A DNA stretch of 64,000 bases from Cupriavidus pauculus (GCF_003854935.1 NZ_CP033970.1:1612001-1676000); one strand, 5' to 3'. Numbered from the stretch's first letter, positions 43,039 to 52,549 are shown. Made by a program: numbers and translations. Notes: a model not told the origin generated them from the letters alone.

Positions 43039-44628
43039 ATGACCGCACATCCGACGTCGTTCCGCCCGCTCCCATGCCCGACCGCCGCGCCCCCGCGTCG
43101 CTTATCCGGCAGGATGTCCGGGCTGGGACGATGGATCGGCGGCGGCATGCTGGCCGTGCTGGCGCTGACGGCCCACGCGTTCGATTTCGAGACCGTGGCC
43201 GCCCGCGCGCGGCAACTGTCGGCGTCGCCGTACAAGCCGCCCAAGGCGCAGGAACTGCCGCGCGAGCTGAAGGAACTGACGTACGAACGCTACCGCGAGA
43301 TCGAATACAAGCCCGAGCGCTTTGCCTGGCGCGGCGCGCGGCTGCCGTTCGAGATCTCGTTCTTCCACGAGGGCATGGTGTTCGACCAGCCGGTGAAGAT
43401 CAACGAGGTGGTCAACAACAGCGTGCGCGAGTTCCGCTTCGATCCCGCCGCGTTCAACTACGGCTCGCACCGCGTGGATCCGGCCAAGCTCAAGGGGCTG
43501 GGATTCGCCGGCTTCCGGCTGATGTACCCGCTGAACCAGGGCAAGCGCAAGGACGAACTGGCGTCGTTCCTGGGCGCCAGCTACTTCCGCGCGGTGGGCA
43601 AGGACCAGTGGTACGGCCTGTCCGCGCGCGGCCTGGCCGTGGACACGGCGCTGAACTCGGGCGAGGAATTCCCGCGCTTCACCGAATTCTGGATCGAGCG
43701 CCCGGCCGCCAACGACAAGCAACTGACGATCTACGCGCTGATGGATTCGCGCCGCATGAGCGGCGCCTACCGCTTCGTCATCAAGCCCGGCAACGAGACG
43801 GTGATGGAAGTGAAGTCGCGTCTGTTCCTGCGCGAGCACGTGACCAAGCTGGGCCTGGCGCCGCTGACCAGCATGTACCTGTTCGGCGAGAACCAGCCGT
43901 CGGGCAGCCCGGACTTCCGCCCCGAGATTCACGATTCCGACGGCCTGTCGGTCCAGCTTGGCACCGGCGAATGGATCTGGCGCCCGCTGGTCAATCCCAA
44001 GCGGCTGCTGGTCACGTCGTTCGCGGCAACCAACCCGCAGGGCTTTGGCCTGATGCAGCGCGACCGCAGCTTCGACAACTACCAGGAAATCGGTAGCTGG
44101 TACGAGCGCCGGCCGAGCGGCTGGGTGGAGCCCAAGGGCAACTGGGGCTCGGGCCGCGTGGAACTGGTGCAGATTCCCACGCCGGACGAGACCAACGACA
44201 ACGTGGTGGCGTACTGGGTGCCGGACAGCCCGCCCAAGCCCAGGCAGGCGTTCGACTACGAGTACCGGCTGAAATGGCAGAAGGACGGCGAGAACCTGCC
44301 GCCGCTGTCGTGGATCACGCAGACGCGCCGCGGCCAGGGCCTGACGCGCAAGCCCGACGACACCAGCTTCTCGCTGGTAGTGGATTTCGAAGGACCGGTG
44401 TTCAAGAAGCTGCCCGAGGAGGCGCGCCTGGACCCGGTGGTATCGGCAGACGCCAACGGCGAACTGCTCAAGACGACGGTCCAGCGCAACGAGGCCACCG
44501 GTGGCTGGCGCATGACGATGTTCATGCGGCGCAAGGACGAGAACAAGCCGGTTGAGTTGCGCGGCTATCTTCGCAACGGCAATACAACCCTATCCGAGAC
44601 ATGGAGCTACATCTTACCCCCAGGCTGA
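43039..44628 (+). CDS. opgG: Periplasmic glucan biosynthesis protein OpgG
   Basis: A 529-residue periplasmic protein needed for osmoregulated periplasmic glucan (OPG) synthesis, thought to branch or process the beta-glucan made by OpgH. After a long N-region and signal (WIGGGMLAVLALTAHA) the mature chain starts FDFETVAARARQLSASPY and contains RFAWRGARLPFEISFFHEG and FGENQPSGSPDFRPEIHDSD. ATG 43039 gives a typical length; ATG 43114 (MSGLGRWIGG) is an alternative that puts the signal at the very start. It overlaps opgH by 28 bases. Confidence 0.94.
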   Translation: MTAHPTSFRPLPCPTAAPPRRLSGRMSGLGRWIGGGMLAVLALTAHAFDFETVAARARQLSASPYKPPKAQELPRELKELTYERYREIEYKPERFAWRGARLPFEISFFHEGMVFDQPVKINEVVNNSVREFRFDPAAFNYGSHRVDPAKLKGLGFAGFRLMYPLNQGKRKDELASFLGASYFRAVGKDQWYGLSARGLAVDTALNSGEEFPRFTEFWIERPAANDKQLTIYALMDSRRMSGAYRFVIKPGNETVMEVKSRLFLREHVTKLGLAPLTSMYLFGENQPSGSPDFRPEIHDSDGLSVQLGTGEWIWRPLVNPKRLLVTSFAATNPQGFGLMQRDRSFDNYQEIGSWYERRPSGWVEPKGNWGSGRVELVQIPTPDETNDNVVAYWVPDSPPKPRQAFDYEYRLKWQKDGENLPPLSWITQTRRGQGLTRKPDDTSFSLVVDFEGPVFKKLPEEARLDPVVSADANGELLKTTVQRNEATGGWRMTMFMRRKDENKPVELRGYLRNGNTTLSETWSYILPPG

Positions 44629-47207
44629 AGCAGCGCCCGGCCCAGGCGGCGGCAGCATGCCAGCGCTATGTCGATCGCCTGCCGGCTTCGCCCGAACTGC
44701 GTAGCGAACTGCTGGCCGATACGCCGAAGCCGCTGATGTCCAGCGTGCCCGCCGACGGTATCGAGGTGCCATCGGCCATGATCGAATTGCAGGCGCGCCT
44801 GGCTGGCCGCGACCCGAAGGACAAGGAAGCCACCGATTTGAATGCCGTCAACGCCCCGGGCGGGGCAACCTACGCATCGGTGGGTCGTCGCTTCGCGATG
44901 GCCTATGGCAATCCGCAGGTGGACGGCGAGCCGTTGCTGAAGCGGCACGAAGACGGCACGGTGCGCGTGCACACGGGGCCGGAACCCGAGCGTGCGTCGA
45001 TGGTGCCGCGCCAGTGGCCGCCGCACATCATCTGGGGCGGCATCCGCAACGCCTGGCGCCGCATGCTGGGCCGCCCGCCTGTGCCCGAGACGTGGGACAC
45101 CGTGCACGACGGCCCCGACGCCGAGGGCAAGTGGCACCCGGCGGGCTCGCACCGCCGCTGGTTCCTGCTGTTCCTGGTGGTCGTGCAGACCATCATGGCC
45201 ACCTATTTCATGGCCAAGGTGCTGCCGTACCATGGCGCCGATCCGCTGGAAGTGGCCATCCTGTCGCTGTTCGCGATCCTGTTCTCGTGGGTGTCGGCCG
45301 GCTTCTGGACGGCCATGATGGGCTTCCTGGTCCTGTTCAAGGGCGGCGACAAGCACCTGATCTCGCGCAGCGCGGCCAGCGACGCGCCGATCGATCCGTC
45401 GGCGCGCACCGCGATCATCATGCCGATCTGCAACGAGGACGTGACGCGCGTCTTCGCCGGGCTGCGCGCCACGTACGAATCGCTGGAGCGCGCCGGCGAA
45501 CTGCAGCATTTCGACTTCTTCGTGCTGTCGGACAGCGGCAATCCCGACCTGCGCACGGCCGAGCACGACGCCTGGATCGAGCTGTGCCGGGCCGTGGGCG
45601 GCTTCGGCCGCATCTTCTACCGCTGGCGCCGCCACCGCGTGAAGCGCAAGACCGGCAACGTGGCCGACTTCTGCCGCCGCTGGGGCAGCAAGTACCGCTA
45701 CATGATCGTGCTGGACGCCGACAGCGTGATGAGCGGCGACTGCCTGGCCACGCTGACGCGGCTGATGGAAGCCAACCCGGGCGCCGGCATCATCCAGACC
45801 GCGCCGCTGGCCGTGGGCCGCGACACGCTCTACGCCCGCGTGCAGCAGTTTTCCACGCGCGTCTACGGGCCGCTGTTCACGGCAGGGCTGCACTACTGGC
45901 AGCTTGGCGAGTCGCACTACTGGGGCCACAACGCCATCATCCGCATCAAGCCGTTCATGGAGCATTGCGGGCTGGCGCCGCTGCCGGGCAAGGGGCCGCT
46001 GTCGGGCGAAATCCTGTCGCACGACTTTGTCGAGGCCGCGATGATGCGCCGGGCGGGGTGGGGCGTGTGGATTGCCTATGACCTGCCGGGCTCGTTCGAG
46101 GAACTGCCGCCGAACCTGCTGGACGAGGTGAAGCGCGACCGCCGCTGGTGCCAGGGCAACCTGATGAACTTCCGGCTGTGGATGAAGCAGGGCTTTCACG
46201 CGGTGCATCGTGCGGTGTTCCTGACCGGCATCATGGCCTACGTGTCGGCGCCGCTCTGGTTCCTGTTCCTGCTGCTGTCCACGGCCGCGCTGGCCAAGCA
46301 TGCGCTGGTGCCGCCCGAGTACTTCACCAAGCCGTACCAGTTGTTCCCGACCTGGCCCGAATGGCATCCGGAGAAGGCGCTGGCGCTGTTCTCGGCCACG
46401 GCCACGCTGCTGTTCCTGCCCAAGCTGGCCAGCGTGATCCTGCTGCTCAAGGACGCCAGGCAGTACGGCGGCGTGGTGCGGCTGTTCCTCAGCATGCTGA
46501 TCGAGATGACGCTGTCGGCGCTGCTGGCGCCCACGCGCATGCTGTTCCATACCAAGTTCGTGCTGGCGGCCTACAGCGGCTGGGGCATTTCGTGGAAATC
46601 GCCGCCGCGCGAGGACGCCGAGACCACCTGGGGCGAGGCGTTTGCCCGCCACGGCTGGCACACGGTGCTGGGGCTGGTGTGGGGCGCGGGCGTGTATTGG
46701 CTGAGCCCGGGCTTCATCTGGTGGCTGCTGCCGATCGTCGGCTCGCTGGCGTTGTCGATCCCGCTGTCGGTGATGCTGTCGCGCGTGTCGCTGGGCCGCG
46801 CCGCGCGTCGCGCCGGCCTGTTCATGATCCCCGAGGAAACGATGGTGCCGCGCGAGATCGTCGAGACCCAGCAGCACGTGGAAAGCGCACCGGAGACGCC
46901 GCGCTTTGTCGACGCGGTGGTGGACCCGGTGACCAACGCGCTGATGTGCGCCACCGGCACGGCCCGCACGGTCATGCCCGAGCCGGCGCGGCTGCAGCAC
47001 GCCTCGCTGGTGCAGCACGCGCTGACCCACGGCCCGGGTTCGCTGTCGCCGGCGCAGAAGCACATTCTGCTGGGCGACCCGCTGGCGCTGTCCAAGCTGC
47101 ACGAGCTGGTCTGGGGCTCGCCGCTGGCGGACGCGGCCTGGAAGGAAACCCGTGTGCTGATGCGCCGCGCGCCCAACGTGTTGCCGCTGCGGCCACGGAC
47201 GGCTTGA
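44601..47207 (+). CDS. opgH: Glucans biosynthesis glucosyltransferase OpgH
   Basis: An 868-residue inner-membrane GT2 glucosyltransferase that polymerises glucose from UDP-glucose and exports the OPG backbone. Membrane segments flank a cytoplasmic catalytic domain (about 265-510) with IIMPICNED, the FVLDADSVMSGD metal site (IVLDADS), LSHDFVEAAMMRRAG and the processive motif RDRRWCQGN. The N-terminal 140 residues are cytoplasmic. Its start lies inside the end of opgG (28-base overlap), so translation is coupled. A terminator follows. Confidence 0.95.
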   Translation: MELHLTPRLKQRPAQAAAACQRYVDRLPASPELRSELLADTPKPLMSSVPADGIEVPSAMIELQARLAGRDPKDKEATDLNAVNAPGGATYASVGRRFAMAYGNPQVDGEPLLKRHEDGTVRVHTGPEPERASMVPRQWPPHIIWGGIRNAWRRMLGRPPVPETWDTVHDGPDAEGKWHPAGSHRRWFLLFLVVVQTIMATYFMAKVLPYHGADPLEVAILSLFAILFSWVSAGFWTAMMGFLVLFKGGDKHLISRSAASDAPIDPSARTAIIMPICNEDVTRVFAGLRATYESLERAGELQHFDFFVLSDSGNPDLRTAEHDAWIELCRAVGGFGRIFYRWRRHRVKRKTGNVADFCRRWGSKYRYMIVLDADSVMSGDCLATLTRLMEANPGAGIIQTAPLAVGRDTLYARVQQFSTRVYGPLFTAGLHYWQLGESHYWGHNAIIRIKPFMEHCGLAPLPGKGPLSGEILSHDFVEAAMMRRAGWGVWIAYDLPGSFEELPPNLLDEVKRDRRWCQGNLMNFRLWMKQGFHAVHRAVFLTGIMAYVSAPLWFLFLLLSTAALAKHALVPPEYFTKPYQLFPTWPEWHPEKALALFSATATLLFLPKLASVILLLKDARQYGGVVRLFLSMLIEMTLSALLAPTRMLFHTKFVLAAYSGWGISWKSPPREDAETTWGEAFARHGWHTVLGLVWGAGVYWLSPGFIWWLLPIVGSLALSIPLSVMLSRVSLGRAARRAGLFMIPEETMVPREIVETQQHVESAPETPRFVDAVVDPVTNALMCATGTARTVMPEPARLQHASLVQHALTHGPGSLSPAQKHILLGDPLALSKLHELVWGSPLADAAWKETRVLMRRAPNVLPLRPRTA

Positions 47208-47226
47208 ATCGGTTGGCGGGATGAGA

Positions 47227-47258
47227 AACGGCAGGCCTCGGGCCTGCCGTTTTTTTTG
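47227..47258 (+). terminator. Rho-independent terminator of opgGH
   Basis: AACGGCAGGCC (47227-47237) pairs with GGCCTGCCGTT (47241-47251) around a TCG loop, followed by a run of eight T. Confidence 0.9.
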
Positions 47259-47304
47259 TCTTCGTTCTGGGGCGCACGTGGCGGTCATAGCCCCGTTTTA
47301 AACG

Positions 47305-47886
47305 CTACCGCAGGGCCGAGACGCAGATTGGGGCGTTGATGTACACGTCGCCCACGCGGCGTTCGCCGCGGTCGTTGCGGGTCATGTAGCGGAACATCAT
47401 GCTGACGCCGATCTTGGTCAGGATTTCCACGTCGCGGTTGGCGCAGATGTTGCGCTGGAGCGGCGCGGCGTAGTTCACCTCGAAGCTGGCGAGGTCGAGC
47501 ATCGGGCCGCGGTAGTTCGTCAGTTCGAGCTGGAAGAGGACATGCTTGCCGGGGATGGACTGGCAGCGGCGCAGGCGCGTCTCGCCGTCGATCTCGATGG
47601 GCAGGGCGTCGTTCAACTGGCGGCAGGCGCGCGCCAGTACGCTGTCCGGACGGTTGGTGCTGCGCAGCAGTTCGGGCACGCCGGCCCCGCCGGTGTTCTG
47701 GCCGGTGGCGGCGCCCTTGAGCATGCGTGACAGGGCATCGGCTTCGTCGACCGCCACGGGCGCGGAGGACGGTGCCGAAGCCATGGCGGACGGCCTGCCG
47801 GGCGCGGCTCCTGCGGGCAGCGGCGGCAAGGCTGCCAGTGCAGCCAGGCTCAGCGAAACAATAAACGGAGTTTGTCGTATGGTCAT
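47305..47886 (-). CDS. Exported protein of unknown function
   Basis: A 193-residue protein with a clear Sec signal (SLSLAALAALPPLPAGAAPG) and a Pro/Ala/Ser-rich region after it. The conserved-looking part (about 85-193) holds four Cys (ARACRQLND, RRCQSIPG, NICANRDVE, APICVSALR) that could form two disulfides, and ends TRNDRGERRVGDVYINAPIC. I do not recognise the family. Convergent with opgGH and divergent from the Bcr/CflA gene. Confidence 0.65.
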   Translation of the reverse strand: MTIRQTPFIVSLSLAALAALPPLPAGAAPGRPSAMASAPSSAPVAVDEADALSRMLKGAATGQNTGGAGVPELLRSTNRPDSVLARACRQLNDALPIEIDGETRLRRCQSIPGKHVLFQLELTNYRGPMLDLASFEVNYAAPLQRNICANRDVEILTKIGVSMMFRYMTRNDRGERRVGDVYINAPICVSALR

Positions 47887-48148
47887 GCAGGATAACGTTG
47901 CCGGGGACGGGTCCCGTGATCCGTCTCCCGCGATGCGTCTGACTGCGTGGTCGGCAATACATCTGTCCCGACAGGCAGGCATTGTACCCTCCACCTTGGT
48001 GCACGTGAAAGCCGCGCCACCCGCAATGCCGCACCCGGCGCCGGTCTGCGGCGGATTTTCCACGCTACTTCCGGCGACTTGACGCGCGCGCCGCCACGCG
48101 CTTGCGCGCTATGCAACAATTGCGCCTTGGCCAACCGGAACCCCCTTC

Positions 48149-49363
48149 ATGACGTCCTCCGCCAGCGCGCAAGCCAATGCGCGCTTTCCGCTGTGGCTGC
48201 TGATCTGCGCATCGCTGACCGCCATCGCCCCGCTGTCCATCGACATGTACCTGCCCAGCTTTCCGGCGCTGGCGGCCGATCTCCATACCGATATCGGGCG
48301 CGTGCAGCTCACGCTGGGCACGTTCCTGGTTGGCCTGGCGATCGGGCAGGCGTTCTACGGCCCGGTGAGCGACCGGTACGGCCGCAAGGCGCCGCTCTAT
48401 GCGGGCCTGACGATCTATGGCGTGGCGGCCGCGGGGTGCGCGCTGGCGTCGACGGTGGAGTCGCTGATGTTCTGGCGCTTCCTGCAGGCGCTTGGCGGGT
48501 GCACCGGGCTGGTGGTGTCGCGCGCAGTGATCCGCGACCGGCTGGAGGCGCGTGAGTCCGCGCGGGCGTTCTCTTCGCTGATGCTGGTGATGGGGCTGGC
48601 GCCGATCCTGGCGCCGCTGATCGGCGGCGCGGTGCTGGCCGCCACGGGCTGGCGCGCGATCTTCTGGATCCACTGCGGCGCGGCCGTGTTGCTGCTGTGG
48701 CTGATCCACGCGCGCATGGAGGAATCGCTGGACCCGCAGCGCCGCCGCACGCTCCATCCGGGCACCGTGCTGCGCGGCTACGGGGAACTGCTGCGCGACC
48801 GCGAGTTCCTGGGCTATTCGCTGGCAGCGGGTTGCGTGCAGGGCGGCATGTTCGCCTACATCGCGGGCTCGCCGTTCGTGCTGATCGAACTGCATGGCAT
48901 CGATCCCTCCCACTACGGCTTTGTGTTCGGTGCCAACGCCTTTGGCCTGATCGCGATGTCGCAGGTCAACGCGCGGCTGGTGCGCGCCCGGGCGCTGGAC
49001 GACGTGCTGCGCGTGGCGCTGCTGGCGCCCTGCGTGGCCGGGCTGACGCTGGCGGCGGCTACGCTGCTGGGCGTGGCCACGCTACCGGTGCTGCTGTGCT
49101 GCTTCTTCGTGTTCCTGGCCGGGCTGGGCTGCATCACGCCCAACGCGTCGGCGCTGGCGCTGGCGCATCAGAGCCATCGCGCCGGCACGGCGTCCGCGTT
49201 GATGGGCACGCTCCAGTTCGGCTTTGGCACGCTGGCCGGCGCCGCCGTCAGCGTCTGGCACGACGGCACGGCGCTGCCGCTGGCCGTGGTGATGGCGATC
49301 TGCGGCAGCGGCGCGGTGCTGCTGCGGCTGTACGGCCACGCGGGCATGCGCCAGCCGGGCTGA
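48149..49363 (+). CDS. Bcr/CflA-family multidrug efflux MFS transporter
   Basis: A 404-residue, 12-helix drug:H+ antiporter. SIDMYLPSFPALAADLH in helix 1, motif A GPVSDRYGRKAPLYAGL and the VVSRAVIRDRLEARESARAFS segment are the Bcr/CflA marks. Relatives export bicyclomycin, sulfonamides, florfenicol or cysteine. Monocistronic; its stop faces the mechanosensitive channel gene. Confidence 0.9.
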   Translation: MTSSASAQANARFPLWLLICASLTAIAPLSIDMYLPSFPALAADLHTDIGRVQLTLGTFLVGLAIGQAFYGPVSDRYGRKAPLYAGLTIYGVAAAGCALASTVESLMFWRFLQALGGCTGLVVSRAVIRDRLEARESARAFSSLMLVMGLAPILAPLIGGAVLAATGWRAIFWIHCGAAVLLLWLIHARMEESLDPQRRRTLHPGTVLRGYGELLRDREFLGYSLAAGCVQGGMFAYIAGSPFVLIELHGIDPSHYGFVFGANAFGLIAMSQVNARLVRARALDDVLRVALLAPCVAGLTLAAATLLGVATLPVLLCCFFVFLAGLGCITPNASALALAHQSHRAGTASALMGTLQFGFGTLAGAAVSVWHDGTALPLAVVMAICGSGAVLLRLYGHAGMRQPG

Positions 49364-49372
49364 CGGCCCGCG

Positions 49373-50233
49373 TCACGCGGCCTGGTTGGCCGGCTGGGCC
49401 AGCGGCATGGCCGGCGCGTTCTGCATGACCACCATCTGCGCCGGCATGGGCGCGGCAAAACCGGCGGCGCCGAAGCTGTCGCGGATCGTGCGGTTGGTGT
49501 CGAAGTAGACCTGCCAGTAGTGGTCGTTGTGGCAGTACGGGCGGACGGCCAGCACCGGGCCCACCAGCGTGAATTCCAGGATCTCGACGTCGACGGGCGG
49601 GTCGGCCAGCACGTTCGGGATCGCGGCCACCTTTTCCTTGAGCAGCGCCACGGCGGCGGCCGCATCGGTGGTGCCGGCCAGCTGGGCCTTCAGCTCCACG
49701 CGCCGGAACGGGTTCGCGGTGAAGTTCTGGATGGTGTCGCCAAATATCTTGTTGTTGCCGATGACGGTCAGCACGTTGTCCGGCGTGTCGAGCGTGGTGG
49801 CAAACAGGCCGATCTCGCGCACGGTGCCGGTCACGCCGCCCACGGTCACGAAATCGCCCACCTTGAACGGCCGCAGTACCACCAGGAAGGCTCCGGCCGC
49901 AAAGTTGGCCATCAGCCCGGACCACGCCATGCCGATGGCGACGCCGGCCGCGGCAATCAGCGCGGCGAATGTGGTGGTCTGGATGCCGAAATAGCCGAGG
50001 ATGCCGATGACCAGCACCACGTTCAGCGTGACGGTGACAATCGAACCGACGTAGCGCAGCAGCGTCGGGTCCACGCTCTGCTTGGCCAGCGACCCCTGCA
50101 CCATGCGCACCACGAAGTGGATCAGCCATCGGCCGACCACCCAGAAGGCCAGCGCGGCCAGGACCTTCACGCCGAAAATGGTGGCGTAGCCGTAAATGAT
50201 GTCGCGGATGCTTTCGAGCGAGGTGGTATCCAT
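49373..50233 (-). CDS. mscS: Small-conductance mechanosensitive channel (MscS type)
   Basis: A 286-residue channel: three membrane helices in the first 125 residues, with the Gly/Ala-rich pore helix GVAIGMAWSGLMANFAAGAF, then the beta domain (RPFKVGDFVTVGGVTGTVREIGL, GNNKIFGDTIQNFT) and alpha/beta C-terminus. It opens under membrane tension during osmotic downshock. The ATG at 50233 is used; an in-frame GTG lies six bases upstream. The C-terminal 35 residues are Ala/Pro/Met-rich. Confidence 0.9.
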   Translation of the reverse strand: MDTTSLESIRDIIYGYATIFGVKVLAALAFWVVGRWLIHFVVRMVQGSLAKQSVDPTLLRYVGSIVTVTLNVVLVIGILGYFGIQTTTFAALIAAAGVAIGMAWSGLMANFAAGAFLVVLRPFKVGDFVTVGGVTGTVREIGLFATTLDTPDNVLTVIGNNKIFGDTIQNFTANPFRRVELKAQLAGTTDAAAAVALLKEKVAAIPNVLADPPVDVEILEFTLVGPVLAVRPYCHNDHYWQVYFDTNRTIRDSFGAAGFAAPMPAQMVVMQNAPAMPLAQPANQAA

Positions 50234-50404
50234 GGACACACTCCTTGGTGATCGGGGCAGGAAAAACCAGGGACAGCAATATGGCGCGCGCTGTCGGTCA
50301 AGTCAGCACCACCTGCCGGTGTCGGCGAACGGCAAAAAGCCAAGGGCATTATTGGGCGCGCCACTTCGAAAGTTCAAGACAATCTTTTTTGGGCGCCAAG
50401 TAAA

Positions 50405-50429
50405 AAAGGCCGGAGATTTTCCGGCCTTT
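50405..50429 (-). terminator. Rho-independent terminator of amt
   Basis: AAAGGCCGGA (50405-50414) pairs with TCCGGCCTTT (50420-50429), five-base loop, with a T run on the minus strand (A run on the plus strand at 50402-50407). It lies 30 bases beyond the amt stop. Confidence 0.82.
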
Positions 50430-50458
50430 CTTGCGGGTAAATGACGCGAATGTGTCGA

Positions 50459-51661
50459 TTACCAGTTCGTCTCGCGTTCCGGCGTGGCGGAAATACGATG
50501 CAGCGTCAGATCGGCGCCGTTGAACTCTTCTTCAGCATCCAGCCGGATGCCCACCAGCTTCTTGAGCGCGCCGTAGACCACCGTGCCGCCGACCAGCGCC
50601 ACCACGATGCCCAGCAGCGTGCCGGCCAACTGCGCCCCCAGCGATACGCCGCCCATGCCGCCCAGCATCCGCGTGCCGAAGATGCCCGCGGCAATGCCGC
50701 CCCAGGCGCCGCACAGGCCGTGCAGCGGCCAGACGCCCAGCACGTCGTCGATGTGCCACTTGTTCTGTGCCAGCGTAAACAGATGGACGAACAGCAGGCC
50801 CGCCACCGCGCCGGTCACCAGCGCGCCGAGCGGATGCATGATGTCCGAGCCGGCGCAGACCGCCACCAGGCCGGCCAGCGGGCCGTTGTACGAGAAGCCC
50901 GGATCGTTGCGCCCGGCCGCCCACGCGGCCAGCGTGCCGCCCACCATCGCCATCAGTGAGTTGATCGCCACGAGGCCGCTGATCTTGTCGATGGTCTGGG
51001 CGCTCATCACGTTGAAGCCGAACCAGCCCACCGCCAGCACCCAGGCGCCCAGGGCCAGGAACGGGATGTTCGACGGCGGATGGGCGCTGATGCGGCCGTC
51101 CTTCTGATAGCGGCCGCGCCGGGCGCCCAGCAGCAGCACGGCGGGCAGCGCAATCCAGCCGCCCACTGCGTGCACGACCACCGAGCCGGCAAAGTCGTGG
51201 AACGGCGCGCCGGCCACGGCGGTGAGCCAGTCCTGCACGCCCAGCCGGTTGTTCCAGACGATGCCCTCGAAGAACGGGTAGACGAAACCCACCAGCACGA
51301 ACGTGGCAATCAGTTGCGGATTAAAACGCGACCGCTCGGCAATACCGCCCGAGATAATCGCCGGGATGGCCGCGGCAAAGGTGGCCAGAAAGAAGAATTT
51401 CACGAGTTCGTGGCCATTCTTTTCGGCCAGCGTCTCGGCGCCGGAGAAAAACTGGACCCCGTAGGCGATCGTATAACCGATGAAAAAATAGGCCAGGGTG
51501 GAAACGGCGAAATCCACGAGGATTTTCACCAGCGCATTGACCTGGTTTTTCTTGCGGACGGTGCCCAGTTCCAGGAAAGCGAAGCCTGCATGCATCGCCA
51601 GCACCATGATCGCGCCCAGCAGGATGAACAAGGCATCCGTGCCTGTCTTCAGGTTGTCCAT
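50459..51661 (-). CDS. amt: Ammonium transporter
   Basis: A 400-residue Amt channel with about 11 helices. The conserved Asp and first pore His are in HDFAGSVVVHAVGG, the second pore His in WPLHGLCGAWGG, and FAFLELGTVRKKN and GGIAERSRF are family marks. It conducts ammonium into the cell under nitrogen limitation. Unlike the common arrangement, no glnK/glnB gene is adjacent. A sigma-54 promoter lies 34-49 bases upstream of its start. Confidence 0.95.
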   Translation of the reverse strand: MDNLKTGTDALFILLGAIMVLAMHAGFAFLELGTVRKKNQVNALVKILVDFAVSTLAYFFIGYTIAYGVQFFSGAETLAEKNGHELVKFFFLATFAAAIPAIISGGIAERSRFNPQLIATFVLVGFVYPFFEGIVWNNRLGVQDWLTAVAGAPFHDFAGSVVVHAVGGWIALPAVLLLGARRGRYQKDGRISAHPPSNIPFLALGAWVLAVGWFGFNVMSAQTIDKISGLVAINSLMAMVGGTLAAWAAGRNDPGFSYNGPLAGLVAVCAGSDIMHPLGALVTGAVAGLLFVHLFTLAQNKWHIDDVLGVWPLHGLCGAWGGIAAGIFGTRMLGGMGGVSLGAQLAGTLLGIVVALVGGTVVYGALKKLVGIRLDAEEEFNGADLTLHRISATPERETNW

Positions 51662-51694
51662 CGTTACCCCATGCTCAAAATGGGAGCACGAGTA

Positions 51695-51710
51695 AGCAAT
51701 TAACGTTCCA
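51695..51710 (-). promoter_or_regulatory. Sigma-54 (RpoN) promoter of amt
   Basis: On the minus strand the sequence reads TGGAACGTTAATTGCT, one base from the consensus TGGCACG-N4-TTGCW, with GG and GC exactly ten bases apart. Transcription should start near 51685, giving a leader of about 24 bases before the amt ATG. This places amt under RpoN and an enhancer-binding protein, most likely NtrC. Confidence 0.82.
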
Positions 51711-52213
51711 GTTCAGGGCGCAGAACGGGGAATCCCGCGCCAAATCAGGGCGCGACGCACCGGCGCGGCGTTTAGCTGCCAGCCAGCCAAAATTGAGTGA
51801 CGCACGGTAACGGGGCGGCATGCGCCAAATCGACGCGCCGGATTGGGAGCGCCGGTTCCGAATTGGTGCATCGGCAGGTTTTGCACCCGGATCGGGCATG
51901 AATAAGTGGGCGCGATTCGTGTCGGGATAATGCAGGAAAATTGCCGTAGCCGTCGCTTTGGGCGCAATATTCTGTCCGGTCCGCAAAGTGCGCCGTCCGA
52001 TACGTCCTGTTCCGGAAAAGTGACGTGCCGATTCGTGAAACAGAGGGGTAAAACGCCCGCTAAGTCTTGTCGCAGAACGATTTGCGGCAGTTTCCGTTGC
52101 ATCGGTGCCACTGGGGATTGCTCAAGCCGTAAAGGGCAGATTAGACTGCGCCGATCGGACTTTTGCCGACTGGCATAAGTCCGGTGACGACGACCAAACA
52201 AGGGAAATCAGCC
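51711..52213. other. Intergenic region between amt and the HU gene
   Basis: About 500 bases with no credible gene. Seen here: GGTGCA (51865-51870) and TGCACC (51882-51887), two NtrC-like half-sites but facing outward; a possible HU promoter TTGCTC (52118) with TTAGAC (52141) 17 bases apart; and a 7-base inverted repeat CGGACTT/AAGTCCG (52156-52162 and 52177-52183) in the HU leader. A Cys/Arg-rich open frame of about 90 codons (51906-52178) does not look like a protein. Confidence 0.45.
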
Positions 52214-52495
52214 ATGAATAAAGGTGAACTGGTATCGGCCATCGCCGCGGAAGCAGAACTCAGCAATGCCGCCGCCGAGCGCGCGCTGAACGCTGCGCTG
52301 GACAGTATCAAGAAGGCAGTGGCCAAGGGTGACTCCGTCACGCTGGTGGGTTTTGGCAGCTTCAGCTCGGGCAAGCGCGCAGCCCGTACCGGTCGCAACC
52401 CGCGCACCGGCGAAACGATCAAGATCCCGGCCGCCAAGACGGTAAAGTTCTCCGCCGGCCAAGGCTTCAAGGACGCCGTGAACAAGAAGAAGTAA
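52214..52495 (+). CDS. HU-family DNA-binding protein
   Basis: A 93-residue nucleoid protein. [21 protein letters not shown] starts the helical dimer part, [21 protein letters not shown] covers the beta arm with the conserved RNP tip, and [19 protein letters not shown] closes the fold. ATG 52214 is the family start; an in-frame start at 52163 only adds leader sequence. Monocistronic, followed by a terminator. Confidence 0.95.
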   Translation: MNKGELVSAIAAEAELSNAAAERALNAALDSIKKAVAKGDSVTLVGFGSFSSGKRAARTGRNPRTGETIKIPAAKTVKFSAGQGFKDAVNKKK

Positions 52496-52522
52496 GCGCA
52501 TCTCGTTCCTGAGAAGCACAGA

Positions 52523-52549
52523 AAGCGGCCTGCGCGGCCGCTTTTCTAT
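52523..52549 (+). terminator. Rho-independent terminator of the HU gene
   Basis: AAGCGGCC (52523-52530) pairs with GGCCGCTT (52536-52543) around TGCGC, followed by TTCTATTTG. Confidence 0.8.

Noticed and set aside
44607-47288. Open frame of about 890 codons antisense to opgH
   Set aside because: Mirror of a strongly conserved glucosyltransferase; no start signal or recognisable domain.
51865-51887. GGTGCA and TGCACC half-sites as an NtrC enhancer for amt
   Set aside because: The position fits, but the halves face outward with an 11-base gap, whereas NtrC sites read TGCACC then GGTGCA. Kept only as an observation in the intergenic entry.
51906-52178. Plus-strand frame of about 90 codons between amt and HU
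   Set aside because: Arg/Cys/Ser-rich composition without signal, helix pattern or ribosome-binding site; more likely non-coding leader and promoter DNA.
52156-52183. Inverted repeat in the HU leader as a riboswitch or attenuator
   Set aside because: Only seven paired bases with a 14-base loop and no conserved motif; too weak to name.
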